The notes under the pieces are model-generated. The model made no database searches. It saw only the letters and a program-made list of their open reading frames with translations, and had not been told where the DNA came from. A stretch of 42,002 nt of DNA from Pseudomonadota bacterium (GTDB lineage Bacteria > Pseudomonadota > Gammaproteobacteria > Eutrophobiales > Eutrophobiaceae). Made by a program: the position numbers and the translations under genes. This document shows, piece by piece, positions 1 through 9,368 of the stretch. Location: contig JADFPU010000003.1 of the NCBI GenBank assembly GCA_022562175.1, positions 2,608 to 44,609 of the forward strand. The letters run 5' to 3'. The first letter of the stretch is position 1. Every line of letters starts with the position of its first letter.

Positions 1-1993
1 GTAATTGATTGACTCTATTCTTAAGTTGATCTCTGGAAATATTCATCTTCCTGGCAAGTTGCTTGTGTGATTTTTCATCTGCAGGCAAAAATTCATGTAA
101 TGGCGGGTCCAGCAGCCGTATGGTGACCGGTAAACCACGCATGGCAGTAAAGATGCCTTCAAAATCACGACGCTGGTATGGCAGAAGTTTTTTCAGAGCG
201 ATACGTCGTTCCGCTTCGTCATTAGCCAGGATCATTTCCCGCATTGCGGTGATTCTTGTATCAGCAAAAAACATATGCTCGGTACGACACAAGCCAATGC
301 CTTCCGCTCCAAAGTTACGCGCTATAATTGCGTCTTCGGGGGTGTCGGCATTTGTCCTGATGGCCAGCTTGCGGGTTTTGTCCGCCCATTGCATCAATAT
401 TTTAAACTCTTTTGAGAGTGATGGCGGTCGTGTTGGCAACTCGCCCAACATAATTTCGCCTGATGTGCCATCTATACTAATTACATCCTTACTGGTGATT
501 ATGGTGCCGTTGATAGTAATAGTCTTGCGCTTTTCATGAATTAAAAGATCTCCTGCCCCGGCGATGCAACATTTTCCCCAACCACGTGCAACGACTGCAG
601 CGTGACTGGTCGAGCCACCAGTTGAAGTAATTATGCCATTGGCTGCATACATACCATGTATATCTTCAGGGCTTGTTTGTTTGCGCACCAGAATGACTTT
701 ATCTCCTTTGGCTGCCCGCTCGACGGCCTCATCCGCAGAAAAAACAGGCACGCCCGTAGCAGCACCTGGCGAGGCCGGCAAACCTTTTGTTAATACATTA
801 CGTTTTGCTTTCGGATCAAACGTAGGTAATAACAATTGATCCAGGTCATTAGCGGGCACACGCAGCAAGGCAGTCTTTTGTGTTATGCGTCTCTCTTTTA
901 CCATGTCAACGGCGATCTTGACAGCGGCGACACCTGTGCGCTTGCCGGTGCGGGTCTGCAGCATAAAAAGCTTGCCGTGTTCGATGGTGAACTCAATATC
1001 CTGCATGTCTTTATAATGGGTCTCAAGTGAACGCCTTATGCGTAATAATTGCCGGTAGGTTTCAGGCCGCCATTTCTTCATTTCATCAATGGGCGATGGT
1101 GTGCGAATGCCGGCTACAACATCTTCTCCTTGCGCATTAATCAGAAATTCACCGTAAAGTTTATTAGTGCCGGTTGTTGGATCGCGAGTAAAGGCAACGC
1201 CAGTGCCGGAATCATCTCCCATGTTGCCGAATACCATCGACTGAATATTAACGGCAGTCCCTGTTAAATCCCGTATTTGATTGATGCGTCGATAAGTGAT
1301 CGCGCGTTGTGTATTCCAACTGCGGAAAACCGAGTCTATTGCTTTCTCGAGCTGTATATAAGGGTCTTGCGGAAAGCCTTCACGGGCATGCTGTCTGTAC
1401 ACCTTCTTGTAGCCAGCGATTAATTCAGTCAGCCCGGCTTCATCCAGATCTGTATCTTCTGTAACCTTGTACTTTTTCTTGATTCGATCAAAGCACGTCT
1501 CAAAATAATGATGTTCAATACCCATCACCACATCACCAAACATATTAATCAAGCGACGGTAAGCATCAAGTGCAAAGCGCTTGTTGCCGGTCAAGGCTGC
1601 CAGGCCTTGTACTGACTTGTTTGTCAGTCCCAGGTTTAAAACGGTATCCATCATGCCGGGCATGCTGGCGGCGGCGCCGCTTCTTACCGAGACCAGCAGT
1701 GGATTTGAATTGCAGCCAAATTTCTTGCCGGTTTCATGCTCAAGACGCTGCATATTTTTGTGAACATCATCCAGCAGCCCAACGGGTAATATTTTGCCGG
1801 TTTGATAAAACCTGGCACAGGTTTCGGTGGTGATGGTGAAACCAGGCGGTACCGGCAGGCCGATATTGGTCATTTCGGCAAGGTTTGCGCCCTTTCCGCC
1901 CAGCAACTCGCGCAAGTTTTTGTTTCCTTCAGTAAGTTTACTGCCGAAATAATAGATGCGCTTAAGTCTGTATTTTTGGTTACTTGTCGTCAC
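1..1993 (-). CDS. ppdK: Pyruvate, phosphate dikinase (3' end beyond window)
   Basis: Not in the ORF track because it runs off the left edge. I translated the minus strand by hand. It interconverts pyruvate, ATP and Pi with PEP, AMP and PPi in the cytoplasm. From the GTG at 1993 the frame is open for 664 codons. The N-terminus has the family pattern (YYFGSK..., LLGGKGANLAEM), followed by the ATP-grasp region with SVRSGAAASMPGMMDT. The phosphohistidine motif GGSTSHAAVVARGWGKCC places the catalytic His at about residue 464. The PEP/pyruvate barrel begins near GLCRTEHMFFADTRI, and about 200 more residues should lie outside the window. GTG was chosen because the nearby ATG at 2009 is out of frame and stops at once. 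The gene starts 41 nt after prpD on the same strand, so it may be the last gene of the prp operon and supply PEP from the pyruvate made there. Confidence 0.95.
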   Translation of the reverse strand, partial: MTTSNQKYRLKRIYYFGSKLTEGNKNLRELLGGKGANLAEMTNIGLPVPPGFTITTETCARFYQTGKILPVGLLDDVHKNMQRLEHETGKKFGCNSNPLLVSVRSGAAASMPGMMDTVLNLGLTNKSVQGLAALTGNKRFALDAYRRLINMFGDVVMGIEHHYFETCFDRIKKKYKVTEDTDLDEAGLTELIAGYKKVYRQHAREGFPQDPYIQLEKAIDSVFRSWNTQRAITYRRINQIRDLTGTAVNIQSMVFGNMGDDSGTGVAFTRDPTTGTNKLYGEFLINAQGEDVVAGIRTPSPIDEMKKWRPETYRQLLRIRRSLETHYKDMQDIEFTIEHGKLFMLQTRTGKRTGVAAVKIAVDMVKERRITQKTALLRVPANDLDQLLLPTFDPKAKRNVLTKGLPASPGAATGVPVFSADEAVERAAKGDKVILVRKQTSPEDIHGMYAANGIITSTGGSTSHAAVVARGWGKCCIAGAGDLLIHEKRKTITINGTIITSKDVISIDGTSGEIMLGELPTRPPSLSKEFKILMQWADKTRKLAIRTNADTPEDAIIARNFGAEGIGLCRTEHMFFADTRITAMREMILANDEAERRIALKKLLPYQRRDFEGIFTAMRGLPVTIRLLDPPLHEFLPADEKSHKQLARKMNISRDQLKNRVNQL

Positions 1994-2034
1994 AGTAGAT
2001 TCTTTTCATGAGATAAATACGGTTTATGAACGTA

Positions 2035-3483
2035 TTATTTTATCCAGAGATCCATAAATTCATCGACGGGCATTTTTTCAAGTTTTGCCTGATCCTCACA
2101 GGCGTCGATTATATTTTCCAGCTGTGATTGAGAGAACTGAGTCGCCAGATTATTTCTGAATTTTTCAAGGAGTAAGGGTAGCCCCTGTTCACGGCGACGG
2201 CGATGGCCAACAGGATATTCGATAGTTATCTTGTCTGTGCTGGAGCCATCATCAAAGAAAACCTGTACGGAGTTACCGATAGCACGTAGCTCAGGATTAA
2301 GATAGTTACGACTGAATTGTTTGTTTTCTGTAACAGTCATTTTTTCTCGCAGCCGATCAATACGTGGGTCTTGCGCGATATCGTCTTCATAGTCATCTGC
2401 TGTCAAGCGACCATGGATGAGGGGTATCGCTGTCATGTACTGAAGGCAATGATCACGGTCCGCCGGGTTATCCAGGGGACCTGTCTTGTCAATGATACGC
2501 ACTGCTGCCTGTTGTGTTTCGATAGCGATTTTTTCCACCTGCTCTAACCTGGTCTTGACTTGTTCATGCAACTGTAGCGCAGCTTCAACAGCGGTTTGTG
2601 CATGGAATTCGGCCGGGAAGGATATCTTGAAAAGCACATTTTCCATCACATATGATCCGAACGGCCGGTTTATGGTTAATGTCTGCTTATTAAACAAAAC
2701 ATCCTCAAAACCCCAGACGTCTGCGCTCAGTGCCGAAGGATATCCCATCTCACCTGCGAGGGAGAGAAATGCATGTCTTACGCCGCGGCTGCTGGCATCG
2801 CCTGCTGCCCAACTTTTGCGAGAACCGGTATTCGGTGCGTGACGATATGTACGCAATGCAGCGCCATCGAGCCAAGCATTGGAAACGGCATTGATGATTT
2901 GTTCACGATTGCCGCCGAGCATCCTGGTGGCGACAGCTGTACTGGCAATACGCACCAATAACACATGATCCAGCCCGACGCGGTTAAAGCTGTTTTCAAT
3001 AGCGAGTATACCCTGAATCTCATGGGCCATAATCATGCCTGTGAGGACATCAGCAATAGTGAGCGGGGCTTTGGACTCTACGACATTTTTGCGGCTGAGA
3101 TAATCTGCAACCGCCAGGATAGCGCCGAGGTTATCAGAAGGATGTCCCCACTCTGCCGCCAGCCAGGTATCATTAAAATCCAGCCAACGCACGGCCGCGC
3201 CTATATTAAAAGCGGCCATTACCGGGTCGAGTTCAAAAGCAGTGCCGGGCACGCGAGCACCACCTTTCATTTCAGCTCCGGCGACTACCGGGCCGAGTAA
3301 TTTCGTACAAGCCGGATAGTTGAGAGCAAGTATGCCACAACCCAGTGTGTCCATCAGGCAATAACGTGCCGTTTGCCGTGCCACGGTACTGTCGGCAGTA
3401 AAGTGCAAGACATAATCGGCGATATCCTGTATTAACCGATCCGGTTCTGGCCGGCTTGCATTACGAATACCTGTATCAGCCAT
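2035..3483 (-). CDS. prpD: 2-methylcitrate dehydratase (MmgE/PrpD family)
   Basis: Dehydrates 2-methylcitrate to 2-methyl-cis-aconitate in the methylcitrate cycle. The 482-residue length fits PrpD. Family stretches are visible: the substrate-region sequence RWLDFNDTW and [19 protein letters not shown] near residues 100-130, then [21 protein letters not shown], and [22 protein letters not shown] in the C-terminal half. An AGGGA-like ribosome site precedes the ATG. It follows prpB and prpC on the same strand but is separated from prpC by about 324 nt of hairpin-rich sequence, which is unusual for this operon. The assignment to PrpD rather than another MmgE/PrpD member rests on the residues and on prpB/prpC next door. 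Confidence 0.96.
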   Translation of the reverse strand: MADTGIRNASRPEPDRLIQDIADYVLHFTADSTVARQTARYCLMDTLGCGILALNYPACTKLLGPVVAGAEMKGGARVPGTAFELDPVMAAFNIGAAVRWLDFNDTWLAAEWGHPSDNLGAILAVADYLSRKNVVESKAPLTIADVLTGMIMAHEIQGILAIENSFNRVGLDHVLLVRIASTAVATRMLGGNREQIINAVSNAWLDGAALRTYRHAPNTGSRKSWAAGDASSRGVRHAFLSLAGEMGYPSALSADVWGFEDVLFNKQTLTINRPFGSYVMENVLFKISFPAEFHAQTAVEAALQLHEQVKTRLEQVEKIAIETQQAAVRIIDKTGPLDNPADRDHCLQYMTAIPLIHGRLTADDYEDDIAQDPRIDRLREKMTVTENKQFSRNYLNPELRAIGNSVQVFFDDGSSTDKITIEYPVGHRRRREQGLPLLLEKFRNNLATQFSQSQLENIIDACEDQAKLEKMPVDEFMDLWIK

Positions 3484-3807
3484 TATTAATATTCCCTGAC
3501 ATTTTTTTAATTGTTAAAAATATTTGCTACAGAGTACACAGAGATCGCAGAGAAAAATAAAAATTGAAAACTCATAAAACTCTGTGTGCTCGACAATTTG
3601 TTCCTGACATTGTCTCGGTCTCTGCTCCAGGCTTGACTCTACCGATTACTTCGGCTTTGGCTGGAAAACTTGTTCCAGACGTTTTCAACCACTTACGTCC
3701 TGTAAGTGTTCCTGCGTCGCTCTACCGCCTACTTCCGTATAGGCGTCCATGTAATCGTACCTTCTACGTCCCTGTAGTCGTCTGTGGCTTGTTATGTTTT
3801 TCTATTC
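3484..3807. repeat. Hairpin-rich intergenic region between prpC and prpD
   Basis: This gene-free stretch is built of small inverted repeats. Visible stems are: GAGtACACAGAG/CTCTGTGTgCTC (3532-3543 with 3580-3591, one mismatch); GACAAT/ATTGTC around the loop TTGTTCCTGAC (3592-3614); CCGA/TCGG (3642-3654); GAAAAC/GTTTTC around the loop TTGTTCCAGAC (3664-3686); CACTTAC/GTAAGTG (3690-3708); and CGCCTA/TAGGCG (3726-3745). Two units share an almost identical 11-nt loop while their stems differ but still pair, which points to selection for, or copying of, a fold. The plus-strand ORF of 88 residues through it has no recognisable family. It may be a dispersed repeat family or a structured RNA in the prp transcript. 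Confidence 0.6.
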
Positions 3808-4956
3808 TTATCGATTCTCGATGGGTATAAATTCCCGATCTTCGGGGCCAGTGTAGTTGGCACTGGGACGAATAATCTTTCCGTCAAGCCGTTGTTCCAT
3901 AATGTGCGCTGCCCAGCCAGTAATTCGCGATATTACAAAGATAGGCGTAAACATCGTTGTGGGAATGCCCATGCTGTGGTAGACGACTGCGGAGAACCAA
4001 TCAAGGTTCGGGAACATATTTTTTTCTTGCCACATGACTGTTTCCAAACGCTCCGCAATCTCAAACAGTTGCATATCACCTTGAGCTTCTGATAGTTGTC
4101 TGGCAACTTGCTTGATTATCTGGTTGCGTGGATCGGCGATCGTGTACACCGGGTGACCAAAGCCAATTATGATCTCTTTACGGGCAATACGTTGTTTTAT
4201 GTCTGCCTCGGCCTGGTCAGCGTTATTGTAGCGTTGCATGATCGCCAGCGCGACTTCATTGGCGCCCCCATGTTTAGGGCCACGCAAAGCACCTATCGCA
4301 CCTGTGACCGCAGAGTAGATATCGGCACCGGTGCCGGTAATCACACGACTGGTGAAGGTCGAGGCATTAAATTCATGCTCGGCATAAAGTATCAGCGAGA
4401 TATGCATGGCCTTCACCCATAATTTATCTGCGGCCTGACCGTGTAACATATTCAGGAAATGAGCGCCGATTGAATCATCATCGGTAACGGTATTAATACG
4501 TTGGCCGTTATGGCTGAAGTGATACCAGTAAACCAGCATGGAAGCGAAACAAGCCAGTAGGCGGTCGGCAATATCCTTTGCCCCTTGCGGAGATTGTTGC
4601 GCATGCTCAGGCAAGATCGTGCCCAGCACAGAACAGCCGCAACGCAATACGTCCATCGGCTGGGCTGATGCCGGGATCAGTTCCAGTAGCTGTAGCAATG
4701 CCCCGGGCAGATCCCTCAGGCCTTGCAGCTTGTGCTTATAGTCATCGAGTTCATTTTTTGCAGGTAACTTGCCATGGATTAATAGATGCGCAATTTCTTC
4801 AAACTGACAAGACTCCGCCAGATCGTTGATATCGTATCCACAGTAAGCCAGATCATTGCCACTACGGCCGACAGTACATAAGGCTGTGTTGCCGGCTACG
4901 GTGCCTGACAGGGCAACTGATTTTTTCGGTTTAAAGGGGGTGTTTGATTTGCTCAT
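3808..4956 (-). CDS. prpC: 2-methylcitrate synthase
   Basis: Condenses propionyl-CoA with oxaloacetate to 2-methylcitrate. The 382-residue length is typical of the short PrpC/GltA-like citrate synthases. Catalytic positions are visible: the GPKHGGANE histidine (about H229), GFGHPVY (about H268) and the aspartate in [22 protein letters not shown] is also conserved. The C-terminus [13 protein letters not shown] is close to the PrpC ending (typically ...RKFVPIEKR). The ATG overlaps the prpB stop by four bases (ATGA), implying translational coupling. PrpC rather than GltA is preferred because of length, C-terminus and operon. Confidence 0.96.
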   Translation of the reverse strand: MSKSNTPFKPKKSVALSGTVAGNTALCTVGRSGNDLAYCGYDINDLAESCQFEEIAHLLIHGKLPAKNELDDYKHKLQGLRDLPGALLQLLELIPASAQPMDVLRCGCSVLGTILPEHAQQSPQGAKDIADRLLACFASMLVYWYHFSHNGQRINTVTDDDSIGAHFLNMLHGQAADKLWVKAMHISLILYAEHEFNASTFTSRVITGTGADIYSAVTGAIGALRGPKHGGANEVALAIMQRYNNADQAEADIKQRIARKEIIIGFGHPVYTIADPRNQIIKQVARQLSEAQGDMQLFEIAERLETVMWQEKNMFPNLDWFSAVVYHSMGIPTTMFTPIFVISRITGWAAHIMEQRLDGKIIRPSANYTGPEDREFIPIENR

Positions 4957-5837
4957 TCGGATTTTTCTCTGGAAAAAAGTGCGTCCAGTTTTTCTTCATA
5001 GTCGTGATAGGAAAGCGTCGCATATAGATCGTCTCTGCTTTGCATCTTGTCGATACAGGCCTTTTGTGAACCTTCTTGCATGATGGTGTTATAGACCGAC
5101 AATGTCGCCTGACTCATGGCGCGGAAGGCGGATAACGGGTACAAGACCATCTTTACGCCGGCATCAGCCAGTTCCTGGGTCGTGAAATAAGGTGTTTTGC
5201 CAAATTCGGTTATGTTTGCCAGCACAGGAACCTTGATAGTGGAGCTAAAGGCGCGGTAATCATCCAGTGCATATAAAGCCTCTGCGAAGATCATATCGGC
5301 GCCTGCTGCAATATAGGCATGACATCGTTCGATGGCCGATTCTATGCCTTCACTGGCAACCGCATCCGTGCGTGCCATGATGACAAAATCATCGTCGATC
5401 CTGCCATCGACAGCGGCCTTGATCCTGTCTGTCATTTCCGCTGACGAGACGATTGCCTTGTTCGGTCTGTGGCCGCAACGTTTTGCCTGTACCTGATCTT
5501 CTATGTGCATGGCAGCCGCGCCAGCGCGGATCATCTCAGTTGTTGTGCGGGAGATATTAAAGGCACTGCCCCAGCCGGTATCGACATCAACCAGTAACGG
5601 CAGATCCGTTATCGCAGTGATCCGGCGTGTGTCTTCAAGTACATCATGCAAGGTCGTAACAGCCAGATCCGGCATGCCATACGAAGCATTGGCAACCCCG
5701 GCCCCCGATAGATAGATGGCCTTGAAGCCTGTTTGTTGTGCCTGTAATGCAGCGTAGGCATTGATGGTACCGACGATCTGCAATGGTTTATAATCTTTAA
5801 CAGCTTGTCTAAAACGGCCACCTGCAGAATTGGACAT
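4953..5837 (-). CDS. prpB: 2-methylisocitrate lyase
   Basis: Cleaves 2-methylisocitrate to pyruvate and succinate; member of the ICL/PEP mutase superfamily. The 294-residue length is normal. Visible motifs are VDVDTGWG (residues 83-90, metal and substrate binding) and the lyase signature KRCGHRPNK with catalytic Cys121. It is the first intact gene of the prpB-prpC-prpD operon. A GAGG about 10 nt upstream can serve as ribosome site. Its start lies 5 nt after the stop of a decayed GntR regulator reading frame, so the ancestral operon was probably gntR-prpBCD. Confidence 0.97.
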   Translation of the reverse strand: MSNSAGGRFRQAVKDYKPLQIVGTINAYAALQAQQTGFKAIYLSGAGVANASYGMPDLAVTTLHDVLEDTRRITAITDLPLLVDVDTGWGSAFNISRTTTEMIRAGAAAMHIEDQVQAKRCGHRPNKAIVSSAEMTDRIKAAVDGRIDDDFVIMARTDAVASEGIESAIERCHAYIAAGADMIFAEALYALDDYRAFSSTIKVPVLANITEFGKTPYFTTQELADAGVKMVLYPLSAFRAMSQATLSVYNTIMQEGSQKACIDKMQSRDDLYATLSYHDYEEKLDALFSREKSE

Positions 5838-5842
5838 AACAA

Positions 5843-6064
5843 CTAAGCCTCTTCCGCAAATACTTGTTGCTCGATGATTTTTCTGGCCATACTGATATGT
5901 CGGCGCATGAGCATCTCGGTAAACTCTTCATCACCTTGTTCGATGGCGAGGATGGTATGTCGATGTTCCGCCAGCGCTTTTACCGGGCACGATCTGGACT
6001 GGCTGGTTCGAAAACGATACATACAATGGTTGATGTTGCGTATGGCATTACTGTCCTCTTTTTA
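5843..6064 (-). pseudogene. Remnant of a GntR/FCD-family regulator (C-terminal end)
   Basis: Translating the minus strand upstream of prpB gives about 72 open codons ending TAG at 5843. The end reads like the last helices of an FCD-domain regulator: RTSQSR, then KALAEHRHTILAIEQGD and [12 protein letters not shown]. An in-frame TAA (6064-6062) closes the frame upstream, and no winged-helix DNA-binding domain is found in any nearby frame. A good ribosome site and ATG (GAGGACAGTAATG) sit just upstream but lead into a different frame with a short, unrelated product. This looks like an internal deletion that removed most of the gene. GntR/FCD proteins commonly control prp operons, so the local repressor seems lost. 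Family assignment is by eye. Confidence 0.6.
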
Positions 6065-6108
6065 TGATGAAACGCTTATTGTCAACAGATACAGGCAAAG
6101 GGCGTTGA

Positions 6109-6136
6109 ATTATAGTGGATAAGCAGGTTTTTTCAA
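6109..6136 (-). promoter_or_regulatory. Sigma70-like promoter for prpBCD
   Basis: On the minus strand, TTGAAA (6136-6131) and TATAAT (6114-6109) are separated by 16 nt, close to the sigma70 optimum. Transcription would start near 6102, upstream of the GntR remnant and prpB. It is the only strong promoter-like sequence I see in the region between the ferredoxin gene and prpB. Confidence 0.6.
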
Positions 6137-6155
6137 TGGATTGTCCAATATTCCA
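6137..6155. promoter_or_regulatory. Candidate operator abutting the prp promoter
   Basis: TGGATTGTCCAATATTCCA directly abuts the -35 element. It has outer TGGA/TCCA and inner ATTG/CAAT arms, and is nested in a wider inverted repeat GCAGGTTT/AAACCTGC (6123-6130 and 6158-6165). A second similar string, ATTGTCAACAGAT, occurs at 6078-6090. Dyads of the type ATTGTC-GACAAT are plausible GntR-family sites, so these may be orphan operators of the lost regulator. Binding is inference only. Confidence 0.35.
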
Positions 6156-6350
6156 TCAAACCTGCATCCAATATGACAGCACAAAGGACAGATTAACTGC
6201 ACGGCAGTGGCTGACAGGCTGTTGTGGAGATAGCTTATTAAGTCGTGCTGCTGCTGATATGGCGGCAGTGATCCAACGGCTTGCAGGATAAAGTGCAGGG
6301 TGGTCGACTAATCTCGGTCTGTCTATTGGATAACAGGCTTATTGCAGGAC

Positions 6351-6671
6351 TTAAATCTGTGATTCCGGGGTGTGTACAACCAGGCCATCCAGTTCATCCG
6401 TCAGTTTAATTTGACAACCCAGGCGACTGTTTTCCTTGGCGTCAATGGCATATTCCAACATCTGTTTCTCGGCGTTTTGCGGCTCGGGTAATTTCACCAG
6501 CCATTCCTTGTCGAAATAGACATGGCAGGTGGCGCAGGCACAGGCACCGGCACATTCTGCGACGATACCCGGCACACCATTGTTTATAGCCGCCTGCATG
6601 ACACTCTGGCCAACGTCGGCCTCTATCTCCGTCGTGCTGCCATCAAATGCAATAAAATTGATTGTAAGCAC
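6351..6671 (-). CDS. [2Fe-2S] ferredoxin, adrenodoxin/putidaredoxin type
   Basis: Small soluble electron carrier. The cysteine pattern C-x5-C-x2-C (C40, C46, C49) plus C86 in RLGCQI is that of vertebrate-type [2Fe-2S] ferredoxins, with the hallmark ACACATCHVYF. The track begins at a TTG at 6677, but the ribosome site GAGGAGGA touches that codon. The GTG at 6671, two codons later, is spaced about 7 nt from it, so I chose GTG, giving 106 residues. Such ferredoxins serve P450s, ring-hydroxylating oxygenases or Fe-S assembly. A matching ferredoxin reductase is at 9369-10592; no P450 or oxygenase is in view, so the final acceptor is unknown. It is not the Isc ferredoxin by context. Confidence 0.9.
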   Translation of the reverse strand: MLTINFIAFDGSTTEIEADVGQSVMQAAINNGVPGIVAECAGACACATCHVYFDKEWLVKLPEPQNAEKQMLEYAIDAKENSRLGCQIKLTDELDGLVVHTPESQI

Positions 6672-6860
6672 CCGCAATCCTCCTCGTAAAGTGTTGTATA
6701 AAAAGCGAAAACTGTTAATTCTCGCTAAAAAAGTGGTGGATTATATACCAGACCGGATTTCAGTAAAGACTGATTTCTGATAGATGGTTCAGCTATTGCC
6801 CACAAGATGCGCGGCAATCAAAGAATTCGTTTACAGATGGCCTGTGCGGCTGTGATCTGA

Positions 6861-7838
6861 TCATATGGTCAGTACAAGTTTACCGATATGCTGGCTGGCT
6901 TCCATAATGCGGTGCGCCTCTGCTGCCTGTTGCAGTGGCAGGGTTTGCTGGATAACAGGTTTGACCTTGCCGGACTCGATCAACGGCCATACATATTGCT
7001 TTAACTTCACCGCCAGATCAGCCTTGAACGACACTGATCGCATTCGCAGGCCCGAGCCAGTAATGCTGAGCCGCTTCAATATTACGGGTAGAAAATTTAT
7101 TTCAGCATTGTAACCATGCAAACCTGCAATCAAGACTATACGACCATCTTCAGCAGCCAGTTCAATGTTTCTGTTGATGTAATCACCAGCGACCATATCC
7201 AGGATCACATCGACTCCGTTATTATCTGTCGCTGCCTTGCAGGCAGATACAAAATCATCCTGCTTGTAGTTGATGGCCAGATCGGCGCCCAGTTCTCGAC
7301 AGGCCGCACATTTCTCAGCATTGCCGGCGGTGGCAAATACCTTCGCGCCGAAAGCCCTGGCAAGCTGAATAGCCGTTGTGCCGATGCCGCTGCTGCCACC
7401 GTGTACCAGAAAACTTTCACCGGGCTTCAATTTGGCACGGTCAAAAACATTGCTCCAGACGGTGAAATAAGTCTCCGGTATGGCTGCCGCTTCCACTGCG
7501 CTCAGGCCAGCGGGGACCGGCAAACATAATGCTGCTTCAGCTACCGCATACTCTGCATAGCCACCGCCAGTGACCAGCGCACAGACCATGTCTCCAATGT
7601 GTGGTGACTCGACATTTTCTCCGACTTGCGTTACAACGCCGGCTATTTCCAGGCCCGGTATATCTGATGCACCGGCGGGTGGAGGATATTTGCCCTGGCG
7701 TTGCATCATATCAGGCCGGTTGACACCGGCTGCCTCAACCTTGATCAACACTTGTGCCGGGCCGGCTGCAGGGGTTTCCCTGTCTGCCAGTTCCAGTACT
7801 TCTGGTCCACCAAATTGTTTTATACTTACATACTTCAT
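6861..7838 (-). CDS. Quinone oxidoreductase-like zinc-free MDR protein (PIG3/QOR type)
   Basis: NAD(P)H-dependent medium-chain dehydrogenase/reductase. Visible are the N-terminal GroES-like domain (AAGVNRPDMMQRQGKYPPP, then PGLEIAGVV) and the Rossmann region with HGGSSGIGTTAIQLA at about residue 145 and GADLAINY. No catalytic zinc cysteine cluster is seen, which fits the PIG3/QOR branch that reduces quinones or enals. The start was moved to the second ATG (MKYVSIKQFGGPEV), matching the family N-terminus; the track start adds six residues. It is divergent from bioA across about 175 nt. Substrate cannot be told from sequence. Confidence 0.85.
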   Translation of the reverse strand: MKYVSIKQFGGPEVLELADRETPAAGPAQVLIKVEAAGVNRPDMMQRQGKYPPPAGASDIPGLEIAGVVTQVGENVESPHIGDMVCALVTGGGYAEYAVAEAALCLPVPAGLSAVEAAAIPETYFTVWSNVFDRAKLKPGESFLVHGGSSGIGTTAIQLARAFGAKVFATAGNAEKCAACRELGADLAINYKQDDFVSACKAATDNNGVDVILDMVAGDYINRNIELAAEDGRIVLIAGLHGYNAEINFLPVILKRLSITGSGLRMRSVSFKADLAVKLKQYVWPLIESGKVKPVIQQTLPLQQAAEAHRIMEASQHIGKLVLTI

Positions 7839-8014
7839 ATGCTTGGTAACGCGCAAATATTATTTATTATAAGGAGTTAATTCTCAGCAGCTTGCAGCGA
7901 GGTAGTTTATTTGATTTTACCTTACTTGCGCCATTGTCGCCTGTCACAATGCAATATATTTTATTAATACAATTGCAAAAATCATGTCTAAATTGAGAAG
8001 CACAAAAGTTTCCG

Positions 8015-9301
8015 ATGAAAATAGAGTCTGACAGATTGATTAGCCTGGATCGGGCACATGTCTGGCATCCCTATGCCTCCATGGTGAATCCGACACCGGT
8101 GTTTGCCGTGGTGTCTGCATCAGGCGTGCGCATCAAACTGGCCGATGGTCGTGTGCTTATTGATGGCATGGCGTCATGGTGGTGCGCGATACATGGTTAT
8201 AACCATCCACACCTCAATGCTGCTATCGAGAAGCAGCTCTCTTTAATGGCGCATGTCATGTTCGGTGGTTTGACCCACACACCGGCGACGACGTTGGCCG
8301 AACAACTTGTTGCGATGACGCCGGATCTTTTGCAGACGGTATTCTTCAGTGATTCCGGCTCTGTTGCAGTAGAAGTGGCAATGAAGATGGCTATTCAATA
8401 TTGGGCAGCGCGTGGACAACATGGCAAGCAAAAGTTGCTCAGCATACGCCAGGCTTATCATGGCGATACACTTGGGGCCATGGCGGTGTGTGATCCGGTT
8501 ACCGGTATGCACACATTATTTAATCAGGTACTGACGCAACAGTATTTTGCGGATGCTCCAAAGACGCGGTTCAATGCAAAATGGTTAGAGGATGATATTG
8601 CTTCGTTCAGTTCTTTATTGAAAAAGCAGCATAAGCATATTGCGGCAGTGATACTGGAACCTGTCGTACAGGCTGCCGGTGGCATGTGGTTTTATTCAGC
8701 GCAATACTTAAAACGAGCCAGGCAACTGTGTGATGAATATAATGTCTTGTTGATTTTCGATGAAATTGCAACGGGCTTTGGACGTACCGGCAAGTTGTTC
8801 GCTTGTGAACATGCTGACATAGCACCTGATATCATGTGTGTCGGCAAGGCACTGACCGGCGGTTATATGACCCTGGCGGCGACGCTGGCGACGCGGGACA
8901 TTGCCGATACTATTTCGGATAATGGTAATGGGGTGTTTATGCATGGACCGACCTTCATGGCCAATCCGCTGGCCTGTGCTGTGGCATTGGCAAGCATTGA
9001 GCTGCTGCTTTCAGGTCCGTGGCAGGCACGTGTTGAAAGTATTGAGGCACAGCTACAGGCACAACTGGCGCCGTGCCGGGATCTGCAAAATGTAACGGAT
9101 GTGCGGGTTCTGGGTGGCATAGGTGTGGTTGAGCTGGACAAGCCGCTTGATATGCACACTGTTGCACATGAATTTGTGCAGCGTGGGGTATGGATCAGAC
9201 CGTTTGGACGCCTGGTCTATATTATGCCGCCCTATATTATAGAAACAGATGACCTCACTACCTTAACGAGTGCTATATATAATGTTGTCAGGGAACTGTG
9301 A
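8015..9301 (+). CDS. bioA: Adenosylmethionine-8-amino-7-oxononanoate aminotransferase
   Basis: PLP-dependent class III aminotransferase that makes 7,8-diaminopelargonate from KAPA using S-adenosylmethionine in biotin synthesis. At 428 residues it is standard length. The N-terminal signature HVWHPYASM is specific for BioA among class III enzymes. MASWWCAIHGYNHP lies in the substrate pocket, LIFDEIATGFGRTG carries the cofactor aspartate, and VGKALTGGYM holds the PLP lysine (K278). Other bio genes are not adjacent, so it stands alone. I saw no BirA-type operator in the upstream 140 nt. Confidence 0.97.
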   Translation: MKIESDRLISLDRAHVWHPYASMVNPTPVFAVVSASGVRIKLADGRVLIDGMASWWCAIHGYNHPHLNAAIEKQLSLMAHVMFGGLTHTPATTLAEQLVAMTPDLLQTVFFSDSGSVAVEVAMKMAIQYWAARGQHGKQKLLSIRQAYHGDTLGAMAVCDPVTGMHTLFNQVLTQQYFADAPKTRFNAKWLEDDIASFSSLLKKQHKHIAAVILEPVVQAAGGMWFYSAQYLKRARQLCDEYNVLLIFDEIATGFGRTGKLFACEHADIAPDIMCVGKALTGGYMTLAATLATRDIADTISDNGNGVFMHGPTFMANPLACAVALASIELLLSGPWQARVESIEAQLQAQLAPCRDLQNVTDVRVLGGIGVVELDKPLDMHTVAHEFVQRGVWIRPFGRLVYIMPPYIIETDDLTTLTSAIYNVVREL

Positions 9302-9368
9302 TGATTAATAATTCAGGAGTACAGCAGTCAGGATCCAGTTACTGTACCAAAGAATCAGGGGATACGTT

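Noticed and set aside
63-539. Plus-strand ORF of 158 residues at the left edge
   Set aside because: Antisense to the hand-translated ppdK, which has clear catalytic motifs.
3564-3830. Plus-strand ORF of 88 residues between prpC and prpD
   Set aside because: Runs through the hairpin array, overlaps the prpC end and has no signature; the repeat structure explains the sequence better.
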